A DNA stretch of 64,000 bases from CADDYX01 sp045809925 (lineage in GTDB: Bacteria > Verrucomicrobiota > Verrucomicrobiia > Chthoniobacterales > UBA10450): positions 7,470 through 71,469 of the forward strand of contig JBJMWX010000108.1 in NCBI GenBank assembly GCA_045809925.1, read 5' to 3'. This document shows, one piece after another, positions 8,890-16,992 of the stretch. Made by a program: the position numbers and the translations under genes. The notes under the pieces were generated by a model. That model was not told the origin of the DNA, made no database searches, and saw nothing but the letters and a program-made list of their open reading frames with translations. Numbering within the stretch: the first letter of the stretch is position 1; each line of letters begins with the position of its first letter.

Positions 8890-9950
8890 GGCAACTTCTT
8901 CCAAAGAGTGTTCGAGAGCACGAGCTGCGCGACGAGCAGACCGCACCCTGCCATGATGCAGGCCGGAAAAAGGTCGCGGTATTGCTGGTGCTTTTTCACC
9001 TGCACGGTTGTCTTCTCCAGCTTGTCGATGTCGCCGAAAATCCTCTCGAGAGATTTCGTGTCAGTCGCGCGAAAGAACTGGCCGTCGGCGATCCGGGCGA
9101 CTTCCTTCAGGCCCGCTTCATTGAATGAAACGCGCGCTCGTTGATAGAGCACATTGCCCGCTGTATCGGTCAACACTCTGCTTGTCCGCGGGTCCATCGC
9201 CGGGTATTGCGCAATGCCATTGGTGCCGATGCCGATCGCGTAAAGTTTGATCCGCAACGCCTTGAGCGCCTCCGCGGCGGTGTTCGGAGGAATCTTTCCC
9301 GCGTTGTTGTCACCGTCGGTCAGGAGCACAACCGCGCGGCTCTTCGACTGTTTGTCGTTGAGGCGATTCCCCGCCGCTGCCATCGCCGACCCGATCGCGG
9401 TGCTGCCTTCAATCAACCCGATCCGGACGCGATCGAGATTCTGTAGCAGCCAGTCATGGTCGAGCGTCATCGGGCTGACCACGAACGGTTGTGCGCCGAA
9501 CGCGATCATCCCGATGCGGTCGTTTGGCCGTCCTTCGATAAACTTGCGCGTCACCTCACGCACGGCATCGAGCCGGGTCGCTTCGTCGCCCCCGATGGTG
9601 AAGTCCTTCGTCAGCATCGAGTTCGAGACGTCGAGCACCAGCATGATGTCGATGCCGCTCGCCTCAACCTCGGTCAGACTTTTGCCGAGCTGAGGCCGGG
9701 CCAGTGCGAGGACGAATATGGCAAGCGCGAGGAGGAGCAGTGTGCGAAGCAATTTGCCCGCGCGCGCGGCGCTTAGTTTCCCGAGCGCGCGCAGGGTTAC
9801 CGTGTTCGAGAATACGACGGCTGGTGCGGGACCACGCTGCCCGCGCAGCCAGGCGAGCAATGGGACAAGGGCGAGCAGCAAGAGGAGCCATGGATTAGCG
9901 AAAGACAGGGCGGTATTCGCCGGTAGCCAGTCACGCGGGTTCAAGCGCAC
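8886..9950 (-). CDS. batA: BatA, von Willebrand A domain membrane protein
   Basis: 354 residues. Membrane segments at about 20-36 and 64-84 precede a von Willebrand A domain with MIDAS motif DVSNS near residue 107, a Thr in GSTAIGSA and a TDGDNN loop; a last membrane helix lies near residues 330-348. This is the BatA/BatB topology, with the metal-dependent adhesion domain on the periplasmic side. The frame allows a GTG start at 9950, but AAGGGAG abuts that GTG with no spacing. The TTG two codons later (9944) has GGGAGG at normal distance and may be the true start. The upstream gene overlaps by about 20 bases. Confidence 0.86.
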   Translation of the reverse strand: MRLNPRDWLPANTALSFANPWLLLLLALVPLLAWLRGQRGPAPAVVFSNTVTLRALGKLSAARAGKLLRTLLLLALAIFVLALARPQLGKSLTEVEASGIDIMLVLDVSNSMLTKDFTIGGDEATRLDAVREVTRKFIEGRPNDRIGMIAFGAQPFVVSPMTLDHDWLLQNLDRVRIGLIEGSTAIGSAMAAAGNRLNDKQSKSRAVVLLTDGDNNAGKIPPNTAAEALKALRIKLYAIGIGTNGIAQYPAMDPRTSRVLTDTAGNVLYQRARVSFNEAGLKEVARIADGQFFRATDTKSLERIFGDIDKLEKTTVQVKKHQQYRDLFPACIMAGCGLLVAQLVLSNTLWKKLP

Positions 9951-10440
9951 CTCCCTTCACAAATCGCGTCGCTTCTTCAAGCAACAGCCGGCTGTCGTCG
10001 CGCGTCGCGTCATAGCGCGCAAACTTGATCAAATCACAGCGGCTCAGGAAATCGTCGAGCAGCGCCTTGTCGTCGGCCGAAAAGGCAGGCGAATCGCTTA
10101 ATGCGGAGAGAAACTCGACGGAGGTTTGTCGTGTCAGCGGGAGCTGATATTGCTCGGAAACATACCTGCGCAGAATATCGGAGACAAAGATGCTGAATTG
10201 ATACGGGTTCATGGTGTCGATCTCTCTCGCGGCGCGGTCGAGTTGTTCGAGCGCACGCTGGCGGGCGGTCGGAATGCGGACTGGTCGGCGCCTGCGCGCG
10301 CGAATGATCAACCAAACGGCACCGCCGACCAGCGCGAGGATGATGAATGAAACCGCCAAAACCAGCCAGGCAGGGATCAGCGAATAGTCGACCGCCGGCG
10401 CGATATCGTGAAATTGCTGCTGGGCCAGCCAGGCTTTCAT
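9931..10440 (-). CDS. DUF4381-type membrane protein of the Bat operon
   Basis: 169 residues with one membrane helix (about 22-45) near the N-terminus, then a basic RARRRRP stop-transfer and a helical cytoplasmic domain. This matches the small DUF4381-type protein that sits between the DUF58 and VWA genes in moxR/bat clusters. Its ATG overlaps the DUF58 gene's stop (ATGA) and its end overlaps batA. The function is unknown, but its constant position suggests it couples the cytoplasmic MoxR/DUF58 pair to the membrane VWA proteins; that is inference. Confidence 0.75.
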   Translation of the reverse strand: MKAWLAQQQFHDIAPAVDYSLIPAWLVLAVSFIILALVGGAVWLIIRARRRRPVRIPTARQRALEQLDRAAREIDTMNPYQFSIFVSDILRRYVSEQYQLPLTRQTSVEFLSALSDSPAFSADDKALLDDFLSRCDLIKFARYDATRDDSRLLLEEATRFVKGGALEPA

Positions 10441-11339
10441 CTGATCGCAAGTCGCCGCTCGCGCACTTTAAAGAAGGAGCGAAGCGGCGGCATATAATCT
10501 TCGCCCGTCCGAAGTGAAATCGCATCGATGTTGCTCCGCCGCAGGACTCGCTGGAGTTCATCGCGGCGCGCATTTGCCAAAGCTGCGAAACGATCGCGCG
10601 TTCCGCGGTCGGCGGTGTTGATCTCAATCTGCTCGCCGGTCTCGGCATCTTCGAGAGTGATGATGCCGATATTCGGCAGGACACGCTCGCGTTCATCTTC
10701 GATATGCACTGCGATAAAATCGTGCCGCCTTCCGCTCACCGCCAGTTGGCGCGAAAAGTCGCTCGTCTGAAAATCCGAGATGAAGAAGACGACCGCGCGG
10801 CGGGTGATGATTCTGTTCAGGTGATCGAGCGCGAGCGCCGGGTCCGTTCCGCGCCCGGTCGGCTGGAAAAACAAAATCTCGCGCACAATCCGCAGGGTGT
10901 GCGAGCGGCCTTTCTTCGGCGGCACGAACAGCTCAACGCGGTCGGTAAAGAGGAGCAAGCCAACCTTGTCGTTGTTCCGGATCGCGCTGAAGGCGAGCAG
11001 ACACGCGACTTCCGCCGCGAGTTCGCGCTTCGACTGCGAGGCGCTGCCAAAATACTCAGAGGCGCTGACGTCGACCACGAGGATGACGGTGAGTTCGCGC
11101 TCTTCAGTGAATTTCTTGACGAAGGCAGTGCCGAGTCGCGCGGTCACGTTCCAGTCGATCGCGCGAATTTCGTCGCCCGGCTGATATTCGCGCACCTCGT
11201 CGAAGTTCATCCCGCGCCCCTTGAAGACGCTGTGGTAATCACCCGCCAGGACGGTCTCAACCAGGCCGCGCGTCTTGATCTCCAGCTCGCGGATCTTCTT
11301 CAGAATTTCCGCGGTTGTCTGCCGGACTTCTACCATCAT
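10437..11339 (-). CDS. DUF58 family protein
   Basis: 300 residues. The family signature is plain: YQPGDEIRAIDWNVTARL at about residues 52-69, followed by a von Willebrand-like core with VVDVSAS near residue 90. DUF58 proteins are cytoplasmic partners encoded directly after MoxR ATPases and are thought to be acted on by them. The ATG overlaps the moxR stop by 4 bases, so the pair is translationally coupled. Length fits the family. The start ATG-ATG (MMVEVRQ) could equally be used one codon later. Confidence 0.88.
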   Translation of the reverse strand: MMVEVRQTTAEILKKIRELEIKTRGLVETVLAGDYHSVFKGRGMNFDEVREYQPGDEIRAIDWNVTARLGTAFVKKFTEERELTVILVVDVSASEYFGSASQSKRELAAEVACLLAFSAIRNNDKVGLLLFTDRVELFVPPKKGRSHTLRIVREILFFQPTGRGTDPALALDHLNRIITRRAVVFFISDFQTSDFSRQLAVSGRRHDFIAVHIEDERERVLPNIGIITLEDAETGEQIEINTADRGTRDRFAALANARRDELQRVLRRSNIDAISLRTGEDYMPPLRSFFKVRERRLAIR

Positions 11340-12322
11340 GGCACCGGCAGCCCGGTGAAGATCTGCTCGATTACTTTCTCGCTCGTGATCGCTTCTGCTT
11401 CCGCTTCGTAACTGACGATGATGCGATGACGGAGCACGTCGAAGCCGATGCTCTTCACGTCCTGCGGAGTGACGTAGCCGCGGCCATTCAGAAAGGCATG
11501 AGCGCGCGCTGCGAGCGCCAGATAGATAGTTGCGCGGGGCGAAGCGCCGTAGCGCACGAGTCCATCGAGCTGCAGGTTGTAGACCCGCGGCTCGCGTGTC
11601 GCCCAGACCACGTCCACGATGTAATCCTTCACGCGATCATCGATGTAGATGCTGTTGACGACGGAGCGCGCCTTGATGATCTGCTGCGGGTCGATGACGG
11701 CATCGACGTGCAGGTCGGGCGTCGACGTCGCCATCAGGTCGAGGATCTGCCGCTCTTCCGATTTCGCCGGATAGCCGATCTGCAACTTCAACATGAAGCG
11801 ATCGAGCTGCGCTTCGGGCAATTGATACGTTCCCTCCTGCTCAAGCGGGTTCTGCGTGGCCAGAACGAGAAACGGATCCGAAAGCGGATACGTCTTTTCT
11901 CCAATCGTGACCTGCCGTTCCTGCATCGCCTCGAGCAGCGCGCTCTGCACTTTCGCCGGCGCGCGATTGATTTCATCGGCGAGGATCAGATTCGAGAAGA
12001 GCGGACCGAACTTCGTCGTGAACTCCCCTGAGCGCGGATTGTAGATCAGTGTTCCGATCAGATCGGCCGGGAGCAGGTCGGGGGTGAATTGCAGCCGCTG
12101 AAAGCCGGTTTGGATCGCCGCCGCAAGGGTCTTGACCGTCAGCGTCTTCGCCAGGCCCGGAACGCCCTCGAGCAGGACGTGGCCGTTGGCAAGCAAGCCG
12201 AGCAAGAGCCGATCGACGAGATATTTCTGGCCGACCACGACGCGCCCGATCTGCTCGCGCAATGCAGGAATCCAGCGACCGAGCTCCTGGACTTCGTATG
12301 TGACTTCCTGCGTCGATTTCAT
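11336..12322 (-). CDS. moxR: MoxR family AAA+ ATPase
   Basis: 328 residues. Walker A GVPGLAKT at 53-60, Walker B LILADE at 112-117 followed by INRAPAKVQSALLEAMQE, and the MoxR block ATQNPLEQEGTYQLPEAQLDRF. MoxR ATPases are cytoplasmic chaperone-like machines that act with DUF58 and von Willebrand A proteins, often in metal insertion or envelope stress. It is the first gene of the seven-gene Bat operon. The ATG at 12322 begins MKSTQEV. The 118 bases upstream hold a dispersed repeat (12363-12445) and no obvious strong promoter. Confidence 0.93.
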   Translation of the reverse strand: MKSTQEVTYEVQELGRWIPALREQIGRVVVGQKYLVDRLLLGLLANGHVLLEGVPGLAKTLTVKTLAAAIQTGFQRLQFTPDLLPADLIGTLIYNPRSGEFTTKFGPLFSNLILADEINRAPAKVQSALLEAMQERQVTIGEKTYPLSDPFLVLATQNPLEQEGTYQLPEAQLDRFMLKLQIGYPAKSEERQILDLMATSTPDLHVDAVIDPQQIIKARSVVNSIYIDDRVKDYIVDVVWATREPRVYNLQLDGLVRYGASPRATIYLALAARAHAFLNGRGYVTPQDVKSIGFDVLRHRIIVSYEAEAEAITSEKVIEQIFTGLPVP

Positions 12323-12362
12323 ATGGAGTGATGAGACATGGCGAAGGATAGAATGTTCGATC

Positions 12363-12445
12363 TGTAGTGGCGGTCTGCGGCGGTCGCAAACGCCACTGGC
12401 AATCGCCTGGAGCGGGCAGCCCGGCGGTCATGGACTGCCGCTACA
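12363..12445. repeat. TGTAG...CTACA imperfect palindrome, copy 1
   Basis: TGTAGTGGCGGTC at the left end and GACTGCCGCTACA at the right end form inverted arms with two mismatches. It lies between moxR and der and overlaps the last codons of der: the right-hand CTACA read on the minus strand gives the der stop TAG. Related copies are at 15556, 23851, 32509 and 42092. No transposase is linked, so it is most like a REP or small MITE element. Confidence 0.75.
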
Positions 12446-13817
12446 ATGTCTGGCTGCGTGCCCGGCAGGAGATTTGCATGGGCAGCCCTGCGTACGGCTC
12501 GGCGGCGCGGATCCGGCCCTCGAGGTACCGCTTGTACGTTTCCGTGAGCAGCTTCGGGTCGTTAACAAAGAGCACGAACTTCACCGGGTTGAGCGGATGA
12601 CCGCCCTTGGTGTTTGCCTGCGTCGCGTAAAACAATTTCAGCCGGCGCGTTCCCACGATCGGCGGAGGGGCCGCCGCGAACGCGCTGCGCAAAAGACGGT
12701 TTAGCGGGCCAGTACTGATACCACGGGCCGCGCCGCGCCGGATCGTGTCGATCAATGTAAAGACCTGCAGCACATTTTCACCGCGAATCGCGGAGGTCAC
12801 GAGGACGGGTGCATAGGGCAAAAAGAAAATCTGCTCCTGCGCTTGCGCGGCGATTTCCTGCATCGCGCTGCGGACGCGGTTTTGCGGTTTGATCAGGTCC
12901 CACTTGTTCAGCACGACGACACAGGCTTTCTGCGCTTTCTGAATGAGACCAGCGATTTTCTTGTCTTGTCCGGTTACGCCACTGGTCAGATCGACGACGA
13001 GGACACAAAGATCCGCTCGCCGGATGGTGCGCTCGGCGCGCATGACGCTGAACACCTCGACGGAGCTTGAGTGCTTGCCGCGCGCGCGTATTCCCGCAGT
13101 ATCGATGAGGACGAATCGCTCGCCGCTTCGAGTGTATGGCACATCGACGGCGTCGCGCGTTGTGCCTGGAATTGCGCTCACAATCGTTCGCTCGTCGCGC
13201 AGGACAGCATTGATCAGAGATGATTTCCCGGCGTTCGGTTTGCCTACGATGGCAATTGCCGTCGGTTCGGTTGTGGCTTCCTCCGCAGCACTCGACGAAT
13301 CGGCCCCGCCTGGTGTTAGCGGGAGCATGCGCTCGATTTCTTCCAAGAGATCCGAGATGCCCCGCCCATGTGCCGCGCTGATCGAAACGGAGCCGTCGAA
13401 GTTCAGTTCGGCAAAATCGTCGGCGAGCGTTTCATGTTTCGGGTCGTCGATTTTGTTGATCACGAGCACGACCGGTTTCCGGGATCGTCGAAGCATGCGA
13501 CCGAGATCGGCGTCAATCGGGGTGAGTCCTTGCTGCGCGTCGACGACGAACAGCACGAGATCGCTCTCGCGCATGGCCGCGTCGGCCGCCATTCGGACCT
13601 GCTGTGGCAACTCGCCTTCGCCAGCCCCGCCGATGCCGCCGGTGTCCCATACGGCGAGGGGCCGCTTGCCGCGCGTACTAATCGCGACGAGCCGATCTCG
13701 GGTGATGCCGGGCTGGTCGTGGACAATGGCGATGTTGCGGCCGACGAGCCGATTAAACAGTGCTGACTTCCCGACGTTCGGGCGACCGACAATCGCGACT
13801 TTGCCTGGTGTCTCCAC
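12441..13817 (-). CDS. der: Ribosome assembly GTPase Der (EngA)
   Basis: 458 residues with the tandem G domains that define Der: first P-loop GRPNVGKS at 11-18 with WDTGG switch, second P-loop GKPNAGKS near 191-198 with IDTAGIRARG, and a C-terminal KH-like domain. Der acts in 50S ribosomal subunit maturation in the cytoplasm. Length is normal for the family. The final residues (RARSQTL) and the TAG stop run into a dispersed palindromic repeat, so the natural C-terminus may have been trimmed. It is divergent from nothing and follows pgsA on the same strand with a 30-base gap. Confidence 0.95.
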   Translation of the reverse strand: METPGKVAIVGRPNVGKSALFNRLVGRNIAIVHDQPGITRDRLVAISTRGKRPLAVWDTGGIGGAGEGELPQQVRMAADAAMRESDLVLFVVDAQQGLTPIDADLGRMLRRSRKPVVLVINKIDDPKHETLADDFAELNFDGSVSISAAHGRGISDLLEEIERMLPLTPGGADSSSAAEEATTEPTAIAIVGKPNAGKSSLINAVLRDERTIVSAIPGTTRDAVDVPYTRSGERFVLIDTAGIRARGKHSSSVEVFSVMRAERTIRRADLCVLVVDLTSGVTGQDKKIAGLIQKAQKACVVVLNKWDLIKPQNRVRSAMQEIAAQAQEQIFFLPYAPVLVTSAIRGENVLQVFTLIDTIRRGAARGISTGPLNRLLRSAFAAAPPPIVGTRRLKLFYATQANTKGGHPLNPVKFVLFVNDPKLLTETYKRYLEGRIRAAEPYAGLPMQISCRARSQTL

Positions 13818-13847
13818 GCAGGTGCTTCGGTTCGCCGGGTCGGAACG

Positions 13848-14453
13848 TCAACTCACCTTCGCGTTCGCATGGCCGCCGGCCTGTGCCTGGCGGATGCCGT
13901 CGAGCACGTAAATCACGCCCGAGCCGAGGGTAAACAAGCCAGCGGCGATCACGACCCACATCAACGGCAAGAACCGCAATTGCAACATCACCCAGGCGAT
14001 CGCCGCCATCTGCAAGACCGTCGCTACTTTTCCGACCCAACTCGGCTTCACGTTCACTTTGCCGTTGAGCAAATGGAGGATGACTGCGCCGATCAGGATG
14101 ACTGCGTCGCGCGTGATGACAAGGACCGGAAACCACGCCGGGAAGTGCCCGAAATCAGGATCGCTTTTACTCCAGTTGCTGATGCTAAGGGTGATAATCC
14201 CGCTAAGGAGCAGACCCTTGTCCGCAATCGGATCGAGGATAACCCCGAGCGAGCTGCGCTGATTGTACCGACGAGCGACATAACCATCGACGCCGTCACT
14301 GGCAGCGGCCAGGAGGAAAACAATAATTGCAGCGAAGCGCTGCCATTCCAACGGCGCGCCCCGCTGGATACTTTCACCGTAATAGATCCCCAGCGTCACA
14401 AACACCGGGATCATGAGAATCCGGACGATCGTGATCTTGTTCGCTGTCGTCAT
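13848..14453 (-). CDS. pgsA: CDP-diacylglycerol-glycerol-3-phosphate 3-phosphatidyltransferase
   Basis: 201 residues, several membrane helices. The CDP-alcohol phosphotransferase signature is complete: D53, D56, G57, A60, R61, G70, D74, D78. The enzyme makes phosphatidylglycerol phosphate, the first committed step to phosphatidylglycerol and cardiolipin, at the inner membrane. PgsA rather than PssA is chosen because it lacks the PssA-type N-terminus and a clear PssA is encoded at 23000. I prefer the ATG at 14453 (MTTANKITIVRI, the usual PgsA beginning); the longer frame to 14510 adds an unlike stretch. Confidence 0.88.
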   Translation of the reverse strand: MTTANKITIVRILMIPVFVTLGIYYGESIQRGAPLEWQRFAAIIVFLLAAASDGVDGYVARRYNQRSSLGVILDPIADKGLLLSGIITLSISNWSKSDPDFGHFPAWFPVLVITRDAVILIGAVILHLLNGKVNVKPSWVGKVATVLQMAAIAWVMLQLRFLPLMWVVIAAGLFTLGSGVIYVLDGIRQAQAGGHANAKVS

Positions 14454-14483
14454 CGCAGGCAGGTGAACTGAACGTGAATCTGT

Positions 14484-14511
14484 TTGGTTCGGCAAGCCGA
14501 CTGCGTACAAT
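14484..14511 (+). promoter_or_regulatory. Probable sigma70-type promoter of tRNA-Leu
   Basis: TTGGTT (14484-14489) and TACAAT (14506-14511) are separated by 16 bases, and the -10 box ends 10 bases before the tRNA. The -10 box matches five of six consensus positions. Inferred from sequence only. Confidence 0.5.
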
Positions 14512-14521
14512 GCCGCCGCAC

Positions 14522-14606
14522 GCCGATGTGGCGAAATGGCAGACGCAACGGACTTAAAATCCGTTGGGCCGAAAGGCCCGTGCCGGTTCGAGTCCGGCCA
14601 TCGGCA
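14522..14606 (+). tRNA. tRNA-Leu, anticodon TAA
   Basis: An 85-base class II tRNA. The acceptor stem GCCGATG pairs with CATCGGC (14599-14605) and A14606 is the discriminator base. The anticodon arm ACGGACT-TAA-AATCCGT gives anticodon TAA for leucine. A long variable arm (GGGCCGAAAGGCCC) follows, and the T arm GGTTCGAGTCC is standard. CCA is not encoded. The gene stands alone between divergent pgsA and the FMN reductase. Confidence 0.95.
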
Positions 14607-14638
14607 GTCATGCCCGGGCCACTTTAGACGCTAGCCAA

Positions 14639-15205
14639 ATGGACGATCGAGCACTCTACATTCCGGTAATTGTAGGTACGGCGCGGCAAGGCCGGATGAG
14701 CGAGCATGTTGCGCGCTTCGTTGTCAGCGAGATGAAGAAACGGCCGGAGATCGAGACCGAGCTGATCGACGTGCGTGAGTTGAAGATGTCGCTGCAGGAC
14801 GCGGGTCAGGGGATGAAGGACGCCGAGTTCTCGAAGAAGATGCAGCGCTGCGATGGACTCGTCATCGTCACGCCCGAATACAACCATGGGTATCCCGGCC
14901 TGCTAAAGCATGCGCTCGACATGTGTTTGGAGGAATACATCCACAAAGTGGTGGCGATTTGCGGCGTCTCCGCCGGTCCGTTCGGCGGCTCGCGCGTGAT
15001 TGAGCAGATGGTTCAGGTGGTGCGCGAGCTCGGCCTGGCAGTGACGTTTACAGACCTGAATTTCAGCCGGGTTGGCGATGCCTTCGACGAATCAGGCAAT
15101 CTGAAGGACGAGAAATATGTCGGTCGTACAGCGAAGTTCTTAAACGAGCTGGTCTGGATGGCGCGCGTGCTGCGTTACGGACGCGAAAACATTCCGCCGC
15201 TTTGA
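14639..15205 (+). CDS. NADPH-dependent FMN reductase family protein
   Basis: 188 residues with a flavodoxin-like fold. The N-terminal VGTARQGRMS (about 12-21) matches the FMN phosphate-binding loop and PEYNHGYPG at 79-87 is the family hallmark. Such enzymes reduce FMN, quinones or azo compounds with NAD(P)H in the cytoplasm; the substrate cannot be told from sequence. The ATG at 14639 lies 32 bases after the tRNA-Leu; longer in-frame starts fall inside the tRNA and are excluded. Its stop overlaps the TTG start of the ArfB-like gene (TTGA). Confidence 0.88.
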   Translation: MDDRALYIPVIVGTARQGRMSEHVARFVVSEMKKRPEIETELIDVRELKMSLQDAGQGMKDAEFSKKMQRCDGLVIVTPEYNHGYPGLLKHALDMCLEEYIHKVVAICGVSAGPFGGSRVIEQMVQVVRELGLAVTFTDLNFSRVGDAFDESGNLKDEKYVGRTAKFLNELVWMARVLRYGRENIPPL

Positions 15206-15561
15206 ACCCGCGCTTCGAGCTGCGCGAGTCTGATCTCGAGGAAAGCTTCGCGCGGTCAGGAGGTCCCGGCGGTCAGAACGTCAACAAAGTCTCGACCGCC
15301 GTAACCCTGCGGCACGTGCCAAGCGGGATCAGCGTCACCGTGCAGGATTCGCGCTCACAGGCAATCAACCGCAAACTGGCGCGCGCGCGACTGCTGGAGG
15401 CGATCGTCAAGGATCGGGAAGCGAAACGCGCGGCCGATATCGCGGAACGCGAAAGAGCTCGGCGGCGGCGGTCGCGGCGGCCCGCGGCTTTGAAGCGAAA
15501 GATCCTGGAATCCAAAAGGAAGCGCGCGGAGCTGAAGAAGCAACGGGCACGCATTCTATAG
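15202..15561 (+). CDS. arfB: ArfB-like class I release factor domain protein
   Basis: 119 residues. SGGPGGQNVNK (about 19-29) carries the GGQ motif that hydrolyses peptidyl-tRNA, and the C-terminal half is a highly basic helix (RRRRSRRPAALKRKILESKR) that in ArfB enters the empty mRNA channel of stalled ribosomes. No stop-codon recognition domain is present, consistent with ribosome rescue. The TTG start overlaps the preceding stop by 4 bases. The protein is slightly shorter than E. coli ArfB. Its in-frame TAG stop lies in the left arm of a dispersed palindrome. Confidence 0.85.
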   Translation: MNPRFELRESDLEESFARSGGPGGQNVNKVSTAVTLRHVPSGISVTVQDSRSQAINRKLARARLLEAIVKDREAKRAADIAERERARRRRSRRPAALKRKILESKRKRAELKKQRARIL

Positions 15562-15626
15562 GGCTGAGACCGCGATCTGTTGTTGCTGTGGAAAATGTTG
15601 GCGGGGTCAGCGGCCCCGCCCTACAG
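15556..15626. repeat. TGTAG-family palindrome, copy 2
   Basis: The left end CTATAGGGC and right end GCCCTACAG are inverted, with an inner perfect seven-base stem GGCGGGG / CCCCGCC around 15600-15621. It fills the gap between arfB and the oxidoreductase gene; TATAG supplies the arfB stop codon TAG. Confidence 0.7.
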
Positions 15627-15635
15627 AATGCCGAA

Positions 15636-16682
15636 ATGAATGTCGGGATCATCGGCACGGGATGGCCGGGCCAGCAGCACGCGATTGCCTTAAGCAGTAG
15701 CAAACGAGGAAGATTGCATTCGTGCGCTGATCTCGACGAGCAGCGACGCGCCGCCTTTGTAAAGGAATTCGGGCCCGACATGGCCGTCGGCGACTATCAC
15801 GAAATGTTGGCGGATGCCGCCGTTGATGCGGTCATGATTTGTCTGCCAAATTATCTGCACTTCCCCGCCTCACTCGCCGCGCTCGAGGCCGGCAAGCACG
15901 TGTTTTGCGAAAAGCCGCCGACGCTCAACGCGGCGCAAATGAAAGTGCTGCGCGACCAGGCTTCGGAACGTGGACTCGTGTATTTTTTCGGCCGTCAGTT
16001 TCGGTTCACGCCCGGAATGTTAGCGGCCAAGCGCCTGATAGCGGAAGGTCGGCTTGGCAACATCTACCACGCACGCGCGACATGGATGCGCTCACGCGGC
16101 ATCCCACCGGGAATCGGCGGATGGTTTACCGAGAAAAAACGCTCCGGCGGTGGCGCCTTGATCGATATCGGTGTGCATGCGCTCGATTCCGTCTGGTACC
16201 TGATGGGAAATCCGCGTCCCGTTTCAGCCAGCGCCGGCGTGTTCCAGAATTTCGCGCACTTCGTCGCGAGCGCGGTTTTCGACGTGGAGGACGCAGCGTA
16301 TGCGTTTATTCGCTTCGAAAATGGCGCCGTGGTCCATCTCGAGACCTGCTGGGCGGGCAACCTTCCGGACGAGATTCCGGAAGGAAAATATTTCGGACGC
16401 GAGACAAACAATTCGCTGCTCTTCGGAACGAAAGGAACACTGCGGCTCAAGCCGTTGACGTTGTTCGAAGACCAAAACGGCGCGCTTGTCACAGTACCGA
16501 TCAAGAACGGAAGCGTGGAAGACAACGCTGACAGCTTTGCTGCCCAGGTGGACAATTTTCTTGCGGCAATCGCCGGCGAGTCGGAGCCGATCAACAGCGC
16601 CGAACAGGCGGTGGAGCTGATGGGAATGATCGACGCGATTTACGCGTCAGGCGCAGCGGGACGGGAAATGGCGATCGCCTAA
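15636..16682 (+). CDS. Gfo/Idh/MocA family oxidoreductase
   Basis: 348 residues. The N-terminal Rossmann fold has GIIGTGWPGQQHA at 4-16, followed by the family motif CEKPP at 91-95 with the catalytic lysine, and a C-terminal alpha/beta domain with GGGALIDIGVHALD. These NAD(P)-dependent enzymes oxidise or reduce sugars and inositols; the substrate is not clear. I chose the ATG at 15636 (MNVGIIGTGW); an upstream GTG at 15588 would add residues encoded by the adjacent repeat. The next gene starts 73 bases downstream. Confidence 0.9.
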   Translation: MNVGIIGTGWPGQQHAIALSSSKRGRLHSCADLDEQRRAAFVKEFGPDMAVGDYHEMLADAAVDAVMICLPNYLHFPASLAALEAGKHVFCEKPPTLNAAQMKVLRDQASERGLVYFFGRQFRFTPGMLAAKRLIAEGRLGNIYHARATWMRSRGIPPGIGGWFTEKKRSGGGALIDIGVHALDSVWYLMGNPRPVSASAGVFQNFAHFVASAVFDVEDAAYAFIRFENGAVVHLETCWAGNLPDEIPEGKYFGRETNNSLLFGTKGTLRLKPLTLFEDQNGALVTVPIKNGSVEDNADSFAAQVDNFLAAIAGESEPINSAEQAVELMGMIDAIYASGAAGREMAIA

Positions 16683-16698
16683 CGAACAAAATTGTTCG
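16683..16698. promoter_or_regulatory. Perfect palindrome, possible operator of the small lipoprotein gene
   Basis: CGAACAA-AA-TTGTTCG, seven-base perfect arms with a two-base centre, begins right after the oxidoreductase stop and 58 bases before the lipoprotein ATG. The form resembles a dimeric repressor site. No T-run follows, so it is not a terminator. Confidence 0.45.
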
Positions 16699-16755
16699 AC
16701 GCATACATCTACCCGAGGTCGCTCTGTCGAATTGTCGGTGGAGAGCTATATCATT

Positions 16756-16941
16756 ATGAAAAAGACACTTACCCTCACATTGGTCGGCGCGGCAGCGGCA
16801 GTTGCTTTTACATCCTGCACGGTTGTTGAGCCGGTCCCGGCAACGAGCACGACGACAACTACACACGAAACAACAACGGTCGCGCGGCCGGCGACAACTC
16901 AGACCACCGTTACGCGGAGTCCCGGCGGCGGCGGTTACTAA
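16756..16941 (+). CDS. Small lipoprotein, Thr-rich
   Basis: 61 residues. MKKTLTLTLVGAAAAVAFTSC is a lipoprotein signal with lipobox FTSC; the mature protein is a short Thr/Ala/Pro-rich chain ending SPGGGGY with no globular core. It is probably anchored in the outer membrane; function unknown. GGAGAG lies about ten bases before the ATG at 16756; an in-frame GTG at 16732 would spoil the signal peptide. A palindrome at 16683 and a bidirectional terminator at 16958 bracket it, so it is a single-gene unit. Confidence 0.7.
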   Translation: MKKTLTLTLVGAAAAVAFTSCTVVEPVPATSTTTTTHETTTVARPATTQTTVTRSPGGGGY

Positions 16942-16957
16942 GACTAACCCGGTTCCG

Positions 16958-16992
16958 AAAAAGGGGAGTCGCTGCGGCGGCTCCCTTTTTTA
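16958..16992. terminator. Bidirectional rho-independent terminator
   Basis: GGGGAGTCGC and GCGGCTCCC pair around a TGCG loop (one G-T pair), flanked by an A-run on the left and six T residues on the right. It sits between the converging lipoprotein gene and gyrA and can act on both strands; the gyrA stop codon overlaps its right flank. Confidence 0.88.

Noticed and set aside
13869..14471. Plus-strand open frame of 200 codons opposite pgsA
   Set aside because: The minus strand carries the complete CDP-alcohol phosphotransferase motif; the plus frame is a composition artefact.
15839..16531. Alternative-frame open frame of 230 codons in the oxidoreductase gene
   Set aside because: It overlaps the Gfo/Idh/MocA gene in another frame, is Arg-rich and has no domain.
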